NCBI GenBank assembly: GCA_003952965.2
Contig: CM025855.1
Location: 18,221,638-18,285,637 of the forward strand
DNA: 64,000 nt
Direction: 5' to 3'
Source of the DNA: Morella rubra
Taxonomy: Eukaryota; Streptophyta; Magnoliopsida; Fagales; Myricaceae
The notes beneath the pieces were generated by a model. That model saw only the letters and a program-made list of their open reading frames with translations. It was not told where the DNA came from and did not search any database. Each line of letters starts with the position of its first letter. Position 1 is the first letter of the stretch. Positions 12,876 to 24,112 of this stretch are shown piece by piece. Made by a program: the position numbers and the translations under genes.

Positions 12876-13622
12876 CTACTCCTCTAGGCCATTGTTTGGA
12901 TACTACAAAGTAAATTTTGACCCAATTTGTTACTTATCTGCTTTGGCGTGGTAAATTTTGTTCTATAATACTCTTTAACAATTTTGAAACCATTTGATCA
13001 TGAAGCTAGGAACTGGTTTCATAGTGCCAAAATACCAAATTGCGTTTATACTAGCATTACGAAACATTTACCTATTCCTCCTTGTCTCTGGTTTGGGTTG
13101 CTGCAAAGAGGAAAGCAAGCACTTTAAACTAGAGAATCACTTTTGATATCTCTCTGCATGACGCTCAGATCTACCTCATATAGTCAACTACATAGACTCA
13201 AAGCATCGACTACCCTCGGCGGGACAACTTTCGGACGGCTCAAAAGCAAATAGATTAGCTTGTTTTACTTCAAACACAGAATGTTCAACTTTTGTTAGCC
13301 TCTTATAGCTGTTGTTCTATTCAGAGGCTAGATAAGCCCCTTAAAAGTCGACCCATCCCTTCCTGCTGTTTCTCTAGCTCTGCTTCTAAACATATGGCGT
13401 ACTAATGTTCCATCTCCAATCCACCCTGTAGAAAGGGAGGAAGAAAAGAAGAAAAATGTAAACCTCAGGAACCATTATATCTCCAAGCAACCTCAGTACA
13501 TAGGAAACAAAAATAAGAAACTAGAACATTATAAGAGTACATCTCCAAGCAACATCTAAGGTCTGAGAACAATAACTGCCTCTATAGGTTGTCAAACGCC
13601 TGGTTAAGTAAAAGCCTTAGAA

Positions 13623-13740
13623 GACACAAAGAGCCGCCTATTGAAACATTAATCAGTGTGATCCCAAAGATACAAAAGCTAATAATAGACACAAAGAGCT
13701 ACCTATTGAAACATCAATCAGCGTGATCATCAAAATATAC
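13623..13740. repeat. 65-bp tandem repeat, about 1.8 copies
   Basis: The unit starting GACACAAAGAGC occurs at 13,623 and 13,688. The two copies share the phrase CTATTGAAACAT and the following 'aatcag.gtgatc'. Only a few substitutions separate them. Confidence 0.8.
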
Positions 13741-14543
13741 AACAGGATGATAATCGAGGCAACAATGTGTTGGAGCTAATTGACAAAATTAAAATAAAAA
13801 GAAAATTTAGAACAAAACAACGTCGGATTGAGGCATGGAAAACTTGCTTTCTTTAAGGAGATTCAAGCCCACTGTGGTTTGCAAAGCCTGAAAAACTGGT
13901 GCAGCAGATCTTCTCTATGAGTTGTCTCCTCCAAGATACAACAGCCCATTTTGTTCGTCATATAGCTCAAACCTTACTCTGCACAAGAGGATGAGCCCAA
14001 AGTTCCACCACAAGAGCACCTTTCTCTGCCAAGTTGTGTCTGAAAAAGAAATTTGAAATTCGCATTTCTTTATATTCTACCTAACTGTAAAAATCACTAT
14101 TTTAAAAGCTCTAAAAATCAATAAATAAATGAATCAATTTATTACTAGCTATATAATGCACAAGAAACCATTAACTATTCAAATTTCCTACCGTTACTAG
14201 GTGCAACATTAACTATTCGAATGAACAATTAATCTTCTTACCGTTGCATCTCCCCATTAAGTGTAACGTTTAACTATTCAAGGAATAATTAATAAAATAT
14301 TAAAATCACCAACATTCCCTACATTTTAATATTTTAAAATAGAAATTTGGCATTTTAGTCCTTAGGTTTATACCCCTTTTGCAATTGGGTCCTTCACATT
14401 TAACCTTCAAATTAGAAACCCTTAAATTTTCCTTCAGCACAGAAGCCCTTCGTCAGCCTTTCGTCCATCATCTTAATGGAAGCGCCATGTCATCAGCAAC
14501 CTAAGCAAACCCTTAAGCACACCGTTTTGTGTAAGACACAAAA

Positions 14544-14640
14544 CACACTGTTTAAGCAAAATGTATGAAACACATCGTTTAAGCAAAGTGTTTGAAACAC
14601 ACCATTTAAGCAAAATGTATGAAACACACCATTTTGTTTG
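14544..14640. repeat. 27-bp tandem repeat, about 3.5 copies
   Basis: Units begin at 14,544, 14,571, 14,598 and 14,625, each starting CACA and containing TTTAAGCAAA.TGT.TGAAA. The spacing is exactly 27 bp, a multiple of three. The array lies inside an open minus-strand frame (14,473-14,826) and there encodes a nine-residue repeat of the type WCVSYILLK. I do not recognise that protein, and the frame may be open by chance. Confidence 0.8.
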
Positions 14641-15605
14641 TCTAAAAGTCTTAAGCACAGTGTATTGGAGAACCAAAAACAGAGCCCCCTTTTCGTATGA
14701 ACGAGCCCGATAAAGAAAGATTGCAATTTGGTGAGAGTTCTTGTGATCTCGACGAGTTTTGTTGCCACATATTTGGAGCTTCAAAGTGTCTGAAGAGATG
14801 TCTGGGAATGCAAGGTAAATTTTCACCCCGCTTCGCTCAAGGCATTCAACAGGTACAAAATAACTAGAATTTGAGACTGATATTGGTTGAGAAGCAATCG
14901 GGAAGCTGTTTTTATAGCTAGACTTTGATTTAGTGCATCTTTGTGACCTTCCAATTATTTGCTTTGGGGATTCATGTATACGTCAGTAATGAAGAAGAGA
15001 GTGATTGAAATGCTGTGATAGATCGTAGAGAGTGACTAAAATGCTTTGGGATTTTTTTTTGCTATTTTGATGAATGCATTCAACAGGTAGAAAATAGTCC
15101 GCTTGTCTTTATTGATGTTCACCTAAATGCACACACATAATGTTGAATGATGTACACCTAAAACTAATTATGTACTAATGCTGGGATTGATAGATCGCAG
15201 AGAGTGACTCCTACTACTACTACTACCCAATCCTCAAGTCTTGAGCTCAACCCAAAATGATGTACACCTAAAACCAATTAAGAATATATAGGAACCATTT
15301 TCTGTCTACTAAAGAAATTGGTAACTTCAATTGACTCTTTTTAATGAATAACTGAATCTCATGGAAATATGACCTTATGCATCAAACAAGACATTACTAG
15401 AAAATTGAGTTTTTCATCACTAAAAGTATATTTTTAGTGACGAAATGCTATTTTCGTCACTAAAAAAGGCTTTTGTGATGACGTTGCGCCAAATGTTATC
15501 CAAGCTTCCGATGCAATTGATAGGCGAAGAAAAGGTGTATAGATAGTAATGATGTTTCGGAGGGGATGAAGCGAAAATTGAAGAAAAAAAGAAGAAAGTG
15601 GGGAC

Positions 15606-15686
15606 GAAGATTCATTCGAAAGTGATAGCGACTCTACTGAGGATGAGGCATCAGGCGATAACGTGCAAGAATCGGATTCTGATTAA
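15606..15686 (+). pseudogene. C-terminal tail of a TNP2-like CACTA transposase
   Basis: The stretch reads as a Ser/Asp/Glu-rich tail (about DSFESDSDSTEDEASG) ending at TAA 15,684-15,686. Acidic tails of this kind close the TNP2/TNPD-type transposase of plant CACTA elements. It sits directly before the second reading unit, as in intact elements. The catalytic part is deleted. Confidence 0.5.
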
Positions 15687-16044
15687 TAATTTCTTTCAAG
15701 TATATTTTCTTTGTAATGTTGATGTTTGCTGAACTGTTTTTACTATTATTATCTCTTTTACCACATCTTTATTGTTTGTTTTGTTATGTCAGCTTGTACG
15801 GTGATGAAGCGTGGACGAGAATTTCCTTCAGTTTTTCTGGACAGTTGCATAGCGCACTTACTCTGCTTAGTATGAGTCCAATCCGAGTCCTACTTTAAGC
15901 GCTCCTTCTCCTAAGACCGAATGAAGCCATGAGTCAAGGCACGCCAGCTTGTCCTAGTAGTTGTGCATGTAAGAAATTATTCTAAGTTATATTTTAATTT
16001 TTTTAAGTTAAACGATGACTAACTTTGTTAATTTTATTTTATGT

Positions 16045-17520
16045 AGCGACATCTGCTTCTAAGCGTGGGCGAGGTAGGACACGTGGGGTCGGTTTGGAGA
16101 AGAGTCTTGGGTCCGGGAAACTATCGGTGCATATCCCGGAGGGAGAGTGTGGAGGAGTGTCTTCCACTGCTGCCACCCTATCGACGAAGATTGGAATGTT
16201 GGTCCGAGGGCTGATTCCGATCTCCGTTAACAAGTGGGCGATGTTCCTGCAGAAGTGAAGGAGTACATTATGGATTGGTGTTGGTATGATTAAACTCGTA
16301 AACATAGAATTTTTGGTTAAGCATTTCGTTTATCATTGTAATATTGTATGTTTTGGTACTTATGCAGGACCACTTCGACCTTGACTACACCCGTCAGAGG
16401 ACGTGAGGACGGTGGTCGAGACTATGATGACGCACGTCGAATGCACCGCAACCGGATGCATGCGTATTTCAAGAAGTTCCGAGTAAAGAGGCGGCGTTGC
16501 TGAAGCCCACCCTGATACCATGGAAGAACAGTGGAAGGAGTTATGCGATCTGTTCACCAGCGAAGCATTTATGGTACGTGATTACAAAAACCCGTTGCTT
16601 AAATATTACATTCTTTTATATTAATTACTTAAAATATCGCAGAAACGAAGCAAAATAAGAAGAATAGATCAAAGTTGACTGTGAACCACGCTGCTGGTTC
16701 GCGCTTGTTCCAGCACACTCGAGCTTGCATGGTAAGTTAAATACTAAAATTTAACTTTATTGATATTGTTTGTCAATAACTTTATGCTATTGCCATGTAG
16801 AAAAATCAAGAAAAGGCAAATCAATCCTGCAGAGCTGTATAAGAAGAATTATACAAACAAAGATGGTTTTGACCTCGGAAGGAGCGAGAGAAATTTATGT
16901 AAGTCGCTTTCATTTTAATCTACTTTATGTAATTTATGTATAGTTTATCTACTTTAATGTTTCTGGTAATTATTGTCATTTTTTCAGAACAAATGGATGC
17001 CTTCCAGCGCCAGTGTGATTTAGAAGGGAAGACTTACACCGAAATTGAAGTATATTTGAGATATTGGGCAAGAAGTTGGATATGTTCGGGGATTAGGACA
17101 CGTGGTTAAGCCTCCGCCTTCATCAACTTTAACTACACAGTCTTCTGATCTACAGCACCAGCTAGAAGGCAAGGGATGAGATAGAAGCGATGAGAGCTGC
17201 TAGAGAAAAAGACTTGCAAGAATTTACAAAGAAGCAAGCTGAGATGGAGGCCACGCTGAGGGACCACCGTGAGGAGCAGCGGGTGGAGTAGGAGCGCATC
17301 GGTTAGAGCAAGAGAAGCTCATGAAAAGGGAGCAAGAGCGCATGCGAGTGGAGCACGAGGAGCGCATGCAAAAGGACAAGAGCGCATGCGAAAGGAGCAA
17401 GAGCGCTTACGGGCAGAAATATCAAAGGAGCTGGAGAAGAAAATGTCCTTTGTAATGGAGAAGAAAATGAGCGACATGTCAAAAACGACTATTCAACCAT
17501 TTAGGGGCTCAAAAAGGTAG
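16045..17520 (+). pseudogene. Transposase_24-like (En/Spm accessory protein) remnant, multi-exon
   Basis: The first part encodes a basic segment (SKRGRGRTRGVGLEK) and then the family-typical stretch STKIGMLVRGLIPISVNKW. This is followed in a shifted frame by a VPAEVKEYIMDWCW-like sequence at about 16,230-16,285. Later pieces give LIPWKNSGRSY (about 16,510-16,545), LTVNHAAGSRLFQHTRACM (16,676-16,732) and, near 16,975-17,050, a segment around DAFQRQCDLEGKTYTEIE. The last part (17,200-17,515) is highly charged and repetitive, with GAGCGCATGC-containing units coding for a Glu/Arg-rich coiled coil. The reading frame is interrupted several times, so the gene is dead. Confidence 0.65.
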
Positions 17521-17724
17521 ATGCATGTATGTTGTAATAGCTTTGTGATTATGTATTATTACGATGTTATTTTCGATTTATTACGGATCATTATTGTTAT
17601 TATTGATGTTCATTATGCAAGTATGTATTGTTATTGTTATTGTAATAGTACGTGTTATATAATATTTTTATTATTATTTTTTTTAAAAAAACTGATTCTG
17701 TTATTACCGTTTGATCAGCATTTC

Positions 17725-18290
17725 CAGTGATCGATCAGTTGTTGTGTAATCGATCGATCATTAAATCCACCATTTGATTGAAAATATTAAAACGCCTAAA
17801 ATAATGATCGATCAGTAACGTAACGATCGATCGACTCCGTGCAAGCGATCTATTAGTATTATAAGCGACCGATCGGTGAGAAATATCGATCGATCATCCA
17901 ACTCAAACAATCGATCGTTAGCTGACACCAATCAATCACTTACGAAATCATCGTTCCATTGCTGAAATAACCGACCGATCGGTTTTAATAAGACGATTAT
18001 CGTCCAACTCAAGTGATCGATCGATTAGACAAATACGTCTGATCGGTGGTACTGAAATGATCGATCGTTTTCTTCATAGCGTTCGGTCGGTTATATGTAT
18101 CGATCGATCAACAATATGTAATTGATCGATGGTCCTTACTTACCGTTCAATCATCCTACAAGTGGCGATCGATCGATCTCATCTTTTGATTGATCATTTC
18201 AAAACAAAGGCTGACCGATCACTGATCCCACCGGTCGACCACTTCGGTTTCACTGATCGATCAGTACAGTTATTGATCGATCAGTATATT
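17725..18290. repeat. Dense GATCGATC palindrome array (CACTA subterminal repeats)
   Basis: Over about 560 bp the sequence carries several dozen copies of the core CGATCGATC or variants (GATCGATCAG, GACCGATCGG), in both orientations, since the core is itself palindromic. Spacing is irregular, about 15-30 bp. It ends close to the right terminus of the element. Known CACTA elements have short repeated motifs at this place that bind the accessory transposase protein. The density and CpG content stand out against the surrounding AT-rich DNA. Confidence 0.8.
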
Positions 18291-18729
18291 TAGTGACGAA
18301 AATTTTTCGTAACTATTAAAAATTTTCGTGACGAAAATCAAATTTCATCACGAAATACATTTTGTGATGCTCATTTGCTGATGACCGCATGACGAAAAAA
18401 ATTCTTCACTAATTCTTTTAGTGTAAAAAAAAGGCATTTTTTTGTAGTGAGAAATCAATTTTAGTAAGTATATATTAGACAGTAGAATCGTTTACTACGA
18501 GTATCATCATGATATTTGCATAATTCCCAAGTTTTATCTTAGGACAAACAACCCTCAGCACCCTGAAACACACTGAGAAAAAGAAAAAAAATAAAAGGGA
18601 AGGAAATAACTCTCATCTCCACATTTTACATTGCTGCATAACATACCTTTTACAGCACTTGCTCTCCACATTTAGTTTACTAATCCTTTTTGTTGCATTG
18701 TTCTGCATTCAGCATAGTTTCGCCATCTT

Positions 18730-19110
18730 TCGTGAAGATGAGCGTGTTGTCTTCCGAAATAATGTGATGTGAATGTGGATTGAGAGCGCCTCTTAGAACT
18801 TCATTGATGGATACTAATCTGGGATGACGTTTCTTCGGGTGTGCATCGTAGAACAAAAATAAGGTATGTATTCTCCCTCATCTGTGTTAATTAAGTCATT
18901 ATTATGGCACTTATGCGATGGTCTTCTGATTTACAACTCTATTTGTTGCAGAAAGCATGTGGATATTTTTCATGGTTTGATCCTGGAACCTGCCAACGTG
19001 GAATGGAAGTGAGACCATATTTGACGAAGAAAATAAAGGATATACAATCTGAGGTGGTTGTGCTTAAGCACTCTATGACAACGCTTAAGTGTATTGTGGG
19101 AGTGTCATGA
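18730..19110 (+). pseudogene. GRF-type zinc finger protein fragment
   Basis: The first part, about 18,768-18,845, reads CECGLRAPLRTSLMDTNLGR followed by RFFGC. After an intron-like gap the second part, 18,945-19,110, reads KACGYFSWFDPGTCQRGMEV and continues to a coiled-coil-like tail with a stop at 19,108-19,110. Together these carry the four ligands of the plant GRF zinc finger (C-x-C, then C, then C before GYFSWFD). Such small GRF proteins are common around plant Mutator-like and CACTA elements. The first piece has an in-frame stop upstream of the zinc ligands, so it looks like a relic or a misread exon start. Confidence 0.6.
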
Positions 19111-19832
19111 GGTGTGATTGCAATTATGGGAGTACTGTTATGGAGATCATTAAAATGATGTATTTTTATGCAACTGAAGTTTAACACTTTTTATGTGTAA
19201 ATTTATGCTATAGGAAGGGTGATGTGTAGATTTTTTTTTATCCTGCCACTTTTGTCAATTATAATGTGTAAATGGGAGGATAAAGTGTAGAACATTTCAT
19301 TTTTTTATTTAGGTAAATTTGGTTATAATAAAGTGGTACTTATGAAACAACATTGTGAATGTAGCCTCTTTGGTTTTCCTGTTATCAAATTACAGATTGT
19401 ATTTTGAACTAATTCAACAGCAGGTTATGTTATGTATAACGTGTCCACAAATGGACCTATTTAATAGGTTATGTATAACGTGTCACAAACTGGTCAAACT
19501 GCTCTGTGAGCATAATTTGTATCACTTTAACACGTCACAATGCATGTAGATATAAGCTATGATCCTGGATACCAAAATGTGGACAAGCTGTGAATATAAT
19601 CTGTGAACCTAATCCGTCAGCAAAACCAATTCATCCATCAAACAAATGAAAGAATCAGTGAACATAAGTTGTGAACAAAATTACAAAACCCTCTCTAACA
19701 TAATGTAAATTGCCAGAAAACTTCCAACCAATCACATTCCTATCAACACATCTTACAATATATACAGATCCATTTCTGTCACAAATATGTCAGACTATAC
19801 ATTTTCTCAACCTTTTAGAAGGTTGGTTGTTG

Positions 19833-19951
19833 TCAACAACAAAATACCATCAAAATACAAACTGTGTCAACAACAAAATGCCAACTCCAATACCGACTGC
19901 GTCAACAACAAAATGTCATCAAAATATCAACTGTGTCAACAACTTACAAAC
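19833..19951. repeat. 34-bp tandem repeat, about 3.4 copies
   Basis: Units starting TCAACAACAAAAT occur at 19,833, 19,867 and 19,902, with a partial unit at 19,936. Each ends in a CAACTGTG-like phrase. Spacing is 34, 35 and 34 bp. Confidence 0.8.
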
Positions 19952-20469
19952 AGCTAGCAACATCAAAACACCACCAAAACTGACTACAAAATGCCAACAT
20001 TACACCTTGAGAAAAAGAGTCAACCCAAAATACACCATAAATAAAGTGTCAACTCCCATATACACATCCATATGACTTCATTCATGCTCAACTTCCATTA
20101 GGTGCGCTCAGTGACTCCACTACACATTTTTGGTAGATCTTATGTCGATGTCCCTTGGGTATCCTAAAATACAGAAATAATTATTTAAAACCTTATTCAT
20201 CTATTGAGCATAATATCATGACAAACATAATATATGTATCTTTCCAAGTCACTGCCTCTAGCTTCATCTTGATTTCCCACCCTTCCTCTTCCCCTTCCCC
20301 TTCCCTTCCCTTCCCACTCCATGAAACTCTCCCACCACGGTTCTACAATTAATCAAATACGGGATTAAAAATTAGTAACAAGAGACTGTAATTTATCAAA
20401 TAAGTAACTCCAAGTTAGCAAATTACAAAAATAAATTTCTCACCACGCTTGCTGCACTAGTGGCAGCTC

Positions 20470-22110
20470 CTGCTTCCCCACCCTCGGAACCTTCTTCATC
20501 TTTTTTTTTTTCCAAACTTTCTTATTAGGGTTCTTAGGGTGAGGACAAGCACGTGCATTTTGACCTTCGTTGCCGAAATTTTCACATTTCACCACATAAC
20601 CGCTCCGGTTAATTTTGTATGGAACTATTGGCTCATCTGGCTCCTTCCTCCTGGCTTTCCTTGGTCATCCAGGTTGAACCCGAACAAAAGGAGGTAGTGT
20701 CATATTATTGTCATCCTCAGGCTCTAGCATTGCATGTATTCCTTACTCGTATGACCTTAAATAAGTCGTCAATCGATAGCAGTCATCAATGTACTCCTCA
20801 GGGCGATGTTTGCTATAATAGATCGCAGAGCGTGCGTGGATACATAGAAATCCAGTAAGCTGCCACTTACCGCAAGAGCATGTCAATGCATTCAATCTAC
20901 AACTCACAGAGGTCCATATAGATGGTATACCTCAAACTCAAGACCACTCTACCATTGACATACACAAAACCAGGTGTCACTCTATCTTCTCCAGTTGCTT
21001 GAATATTTTAGGACACAACACATTTGGCTTTTTTCGGAGTGCTTCCTTAGCTCCTACCCATTTCTTGTGAAATCTCACAAGTAGTTGTCGTCAAATCATT
21101 TCAAGCATTATGATCACGGGCTTGTCACTTGCATATTTTATCCATGCATTGAACCATTCAGTAATGTTATTCAATAACATGTCAGTTTTGCCACCCAAAC
21201 TGAAAGCATATCTCGACCATAGAGCTCAGTCAATCTCTTCATGCTCTTTATGCATACTCAAGCTAATTAACTCAATTCCCTTAATTACACCCTTGAAATA
21301 AGGGCGATTTGTTGTAGTTGCAGCCTGCCACAAGGAATCTTTGAACAACTTCCCCTTAAACCCCTTAGACATCAAGTTTGCATGGATGTGGCGTAAGCAA
21401 CATCTATGAGCCATCTCAGGGTACTCATTTTCAAACGTGAGTCCCAAGCCCTATAAAAGACTACAAATCTGATTAGTACACTTCCATCAATATGTTTAGA
21501 GATAAGCAACATCAAAACACATGATGGAGACAAAAACAAAAAGACAAATAATAGAGATAAAGTCAAGTACCTTCTGCCTATCGCTCATGAATGTCCAACG
21601 ACAATCATCAATGTCTCCGATATCATTCAACAACAGACTCAAAAACCAACTCCAGGAATCCGAGTCTCCGCCTCCACCATGGCATATGCAATCGAGAACA
21701 TATCGTTGTTCCCGTCTATTCTGATAGCACACAATAGTTGGCCTCCAAATTGGCACTTCAAATGGCATCTGTCAATGCAAATGAAGGGTTTACAATGTAT
21801 GAACCCATCTTGGCATGCCCTATGGCAAACGTATCCACTTAAAGTGATCCCTAAATTTGATAAGGACCACACTGGTGCCCGAAATTCCACCTTCATAATG
21901 CCAAGGTGTACCTTCCAGGGAACTTGAACTGTTCGCTTTGATTTCCATGTAGCATCCTACATGCCAACCTTTTAGTACGGTAACATTTGTGTAAGGGCAC
22001 TTCAGTGTTGAAGTCCCGGGGAATATGACCCCTCATCGCAACTACAGACCAACTAGGTTGATCTCTAAAGTTCGGTAGATAGTGATGCACCAAGAATTAG
22101 ACATTACATT
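20470..22110 (-). pseudogene. Mutator-like (MULE) transposase relic
   Basis: Reading the minus strand from 22,110 downward gives the N-terminal helical part (VPLHKCYRTKRLACRMLHGN), then the MULE transposase core with the first catalytic aspartate (FICIDRCHLKCQFGGQLLCA, IDGNNDMFSIAYAMVEAE). After a frame change comes SWFLSLLLNDIGDIDDCRWT and FMSDRQK with the second Asp, then the H-x-R box AHRCCLRHIHANL. Near 20,880-20,790 lies a SWIM zinc finger (CSCGKWQLTG with a later C-x-H, CIHARSAIYYS). After that comes a zinc-knuckle-like CENFGNEGQNARACPHPKN at about 20,585-20,530. Domain order is that of a plant MURA-type protein. Several frame changes show it is dead. Terminal inverted repeats and a 9-bp target duplication were not found. 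Confidence 0.75.
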
Positions 22111-22356
22111 TAGTCTTTTGTAGTGTGCTCCACAGTTGTGCTAAAAAATGAATGATTTTGTGAGTTCAAATATCAACCTAAGAGGAGGGATGAATGTGGT
22201 TTATCAAAATCTTAGCCTTTTTTTTTAGTAAAAACTCAGATCTGAAAAATACCCTTTTTAACGAATAAAAATGCAAATCTGAATATGTTTATTGTTATAG
22301 CTAAATATACGCAATAAATCATAGCAAGAATGTAAAGAGTAGAGAAGAGAGATAAC
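22111..22356. other. Spacer between the MULE relic and the LTR
   Basis: No open frame or motif was recognised. The LTR start at about 22,357-22,360 sits close to the transposase N-terminus, suggesting the retroelement inserted in or beside the older Mutator-like element. Confidence 0.4.
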
Positions 22357-24097
22357 TGTTGTTGAAAATTCGCAAGTGCACGAAATCGTAACAAGTAGTA
22401 TAGTAATAAGAAAGGATGTCGAACCCACGAGGACTACTCACCTATTAACTATTGAAATTGTTCTAATTCTAAATTATTTGAAAATCAAGAAAAGTGGTGG
22501 ATTTTGAATTTGCAGAAACAAAATAAATAAACTTAAAAAAAATTTCACCCAAGAAGAAAACACTAAGGCATCCGACTCACCTAACCAATCAAATCCAAAA
22601 TCCTAACCATGCAATCAGTCAATTATCAACCTCTTTGACGGCGAAATATTCTAATTTATCTAAGACCCTCTCTCGAGTAGAATTAGAATTACCCAACATA
22701 CAACAACCCGCGATATGTCTATGCGAATTTAGAAGCAATTGAGCACATTAAGATTAATAATATTTCTAATGAAAGCCGCACAAATCACGTTGGCACATTC
22801 CTGTCTTTCGTTCAATTCATGGCATACATCATTTGAAGCTAAACTACGTGCATCATCTCTCGAGTTAACACGCACACAACAAATCATTCAACTATTGGCC
22901 AATAATTGAAAGCATTAAACTCAATGATGTATACTTCAAAAAGAATGGTAAAAATTCGATCACATGGTAATAAGCTTCAGAATTGTCATGGAGAGGCTAC
23001 ATCGTAGCCTTAGCAATAGAAATTAGTTCATAGCAAAATCAGAATAAATCAAAACAACTCTGGAATTCATAATGAAAATTATACAAAGAGAAGAGAAGAT
23101 AAAAGGATTAAGAAGGAACTATATGTAGATCGAGAATCTCAATTGTTGACAAACTCCAATTCAGCCTCCGTCTTCTTCACCTTGTTCCAAGCTTCGGATT
23201 CCTCTCCAGTGGTGAAAAACTCTCCTTTTTTTCGTGCCCTAGTCGTTCTCCCCCTCCTTCCTTCAAAACCTCTTTGTTTCCTTAAAACAGGGTTCTCCAC
23301 AAGGCAGTTTTTCCTCGACCTCCGACTTGATGCTCCGTTTTCACCTTTTTCTGTTCCTTTTTTGGAAAATCCCGAAACACGAAAGTTGTAGCCTTTTCTC
23401 TTAGCTTTTCGTAGACACCACGATTGACCTCATTCGAGTTCTATATCAAAAGATATGCTCCAAATACCGAAGGGTGTTTCAGGAATTCCAGGAATTCCGA
23501 GAAAGGAAAGTTTCCTTTGTTAGTTCCAATGAATCCTTCAATTGATTTATTCCTCCTCTTGTTTCATGCGGCACACCAAAACCTAATAGATGTTTAGGTT
23601 TTCTTTAAAATAAAAACACACGTTGGCCTCACATTGTGAGCTGGACCCCAACCTCTCATTGACTTGGTGAATCCCGAAATTCTTGGCAGATTTGTTCCCC
23701 GACTTCCAGCTGGATTTTGAACTTCAAAACGGCGTAACTAGGTTTCGGGCTCTTCATAAAAGTTTTAGGCCTTTGTCTTAGCTTTCCAGAGAATCAAACA
23801 AAACTGGAAACCGATGTCTGTAGCTCCCGTTACATCGATTGATCAAACAGTATTCTGGTTTGCCTAGACCGGGCTAACTAGGGTTTTGCTTTGTTGACCT
23901 AACCCGAATTTGGCCTCTTCACATCAGCCCAATTTCACCTAATCAAACACATGTAAACTGCAAAATACCAAGAATTTCTAATAATTCAGTAAATGTAAAA
24001 TACCTCAAATTCTAGACAACTAAGCAAAGAAACACATAAAATGCTCTAAATCAACACAATTATGATGACCAAATGTGTGAAATAAATTCTCACATCA
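22357..24097 (-). repeat. 3' LTR of the Athila-type element
   Basis: On the plus strand it starts TGTTGTTGAAAATTCGCAAG and ends ATTCTCACATCA, so in element orientation it begins TGATGTGAG and ends CAACA, the TG...CA rule. The end phrase with CGCAAGTGCACGAA is common at the LTR edge of plant Ty3/gypsy elements. The LTR is about 1.74 kb. The exact outer base could be 22,357 or 22,360 because TGTTG is repeated. Confidence 0.75.
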
Positions 24098-24112
24098 AAT
24101 ACCCCCAAACTT
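24098..24112 (-). other. Polypurine tract
   Basis: On the minus strand the bases just before the LTR read AAGTTTGGGGGTATT. A G-rich tract at this place is the plus-strand DNA priming site of LTR elements. Together with the adjoining TGATGTG it fixes the inner edge of the LTR. Confidence 0.7.

Larger units (their letters stand above)
12876..15388. other. Intergenic stretch with short tandem repeats
   Basis: No gene was recognised downstream of the stop at 12,875. The stretch holds two tandem repeats listed separately, a short (TAC)n run near 15,210-15,230, and two copies of a 'gatgtacacctaaaac' phrase near 15,155 and 15,258. A 'ttagtccttaggttta' to 'caattgggtccttcac' stretch near 14,355-14,400 looks like transposon-derived sequence. 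Confidence 0.5.
15392..18449 (+). mobile_element. CACTA (En/Spm) transposon, complete termini, defective coding
   Basis: The left terminus CATTACTAGAAAATTGAG (15,392 on) and the right terminus CATTTTTTTGTAGTG (to 18,449) are the diverged CACTACAAGAAAA-type inverted repeats of the superfamily. They are flanked by a perfect 3-bp target duplication AGA (15,389-15,391 and 18,450-18,452), the superfamily hallmark. Subterminal blocks with TTTTAGTGACGAAA and its complement face each other at both ends (15,427-15,465 and 18,290-18,400). Inside are the tail of a TNP2-like transposase and broken exons of a second, Transposase_24-like protein, followed by a long GATCGATC array. Most of the first transposase gene is missing, so it can move only with help from elsewhere, if at all. 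Confidence 0.85.
18453..20450. other. Transposon-flank stretch with a GRF fragment and tandem repeats
   Basis: Apart from the GRF zinc-finger fragment and the 34-bp tandem repeat listed separately, and a CCCTTCC-rich run at about 20,280-20,320, no gene or boundary was recognised. It may be the 3' part of the neighbouring Mutator-like element, whose terminal inverted repeats I could not find. Confidence 0.45.
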
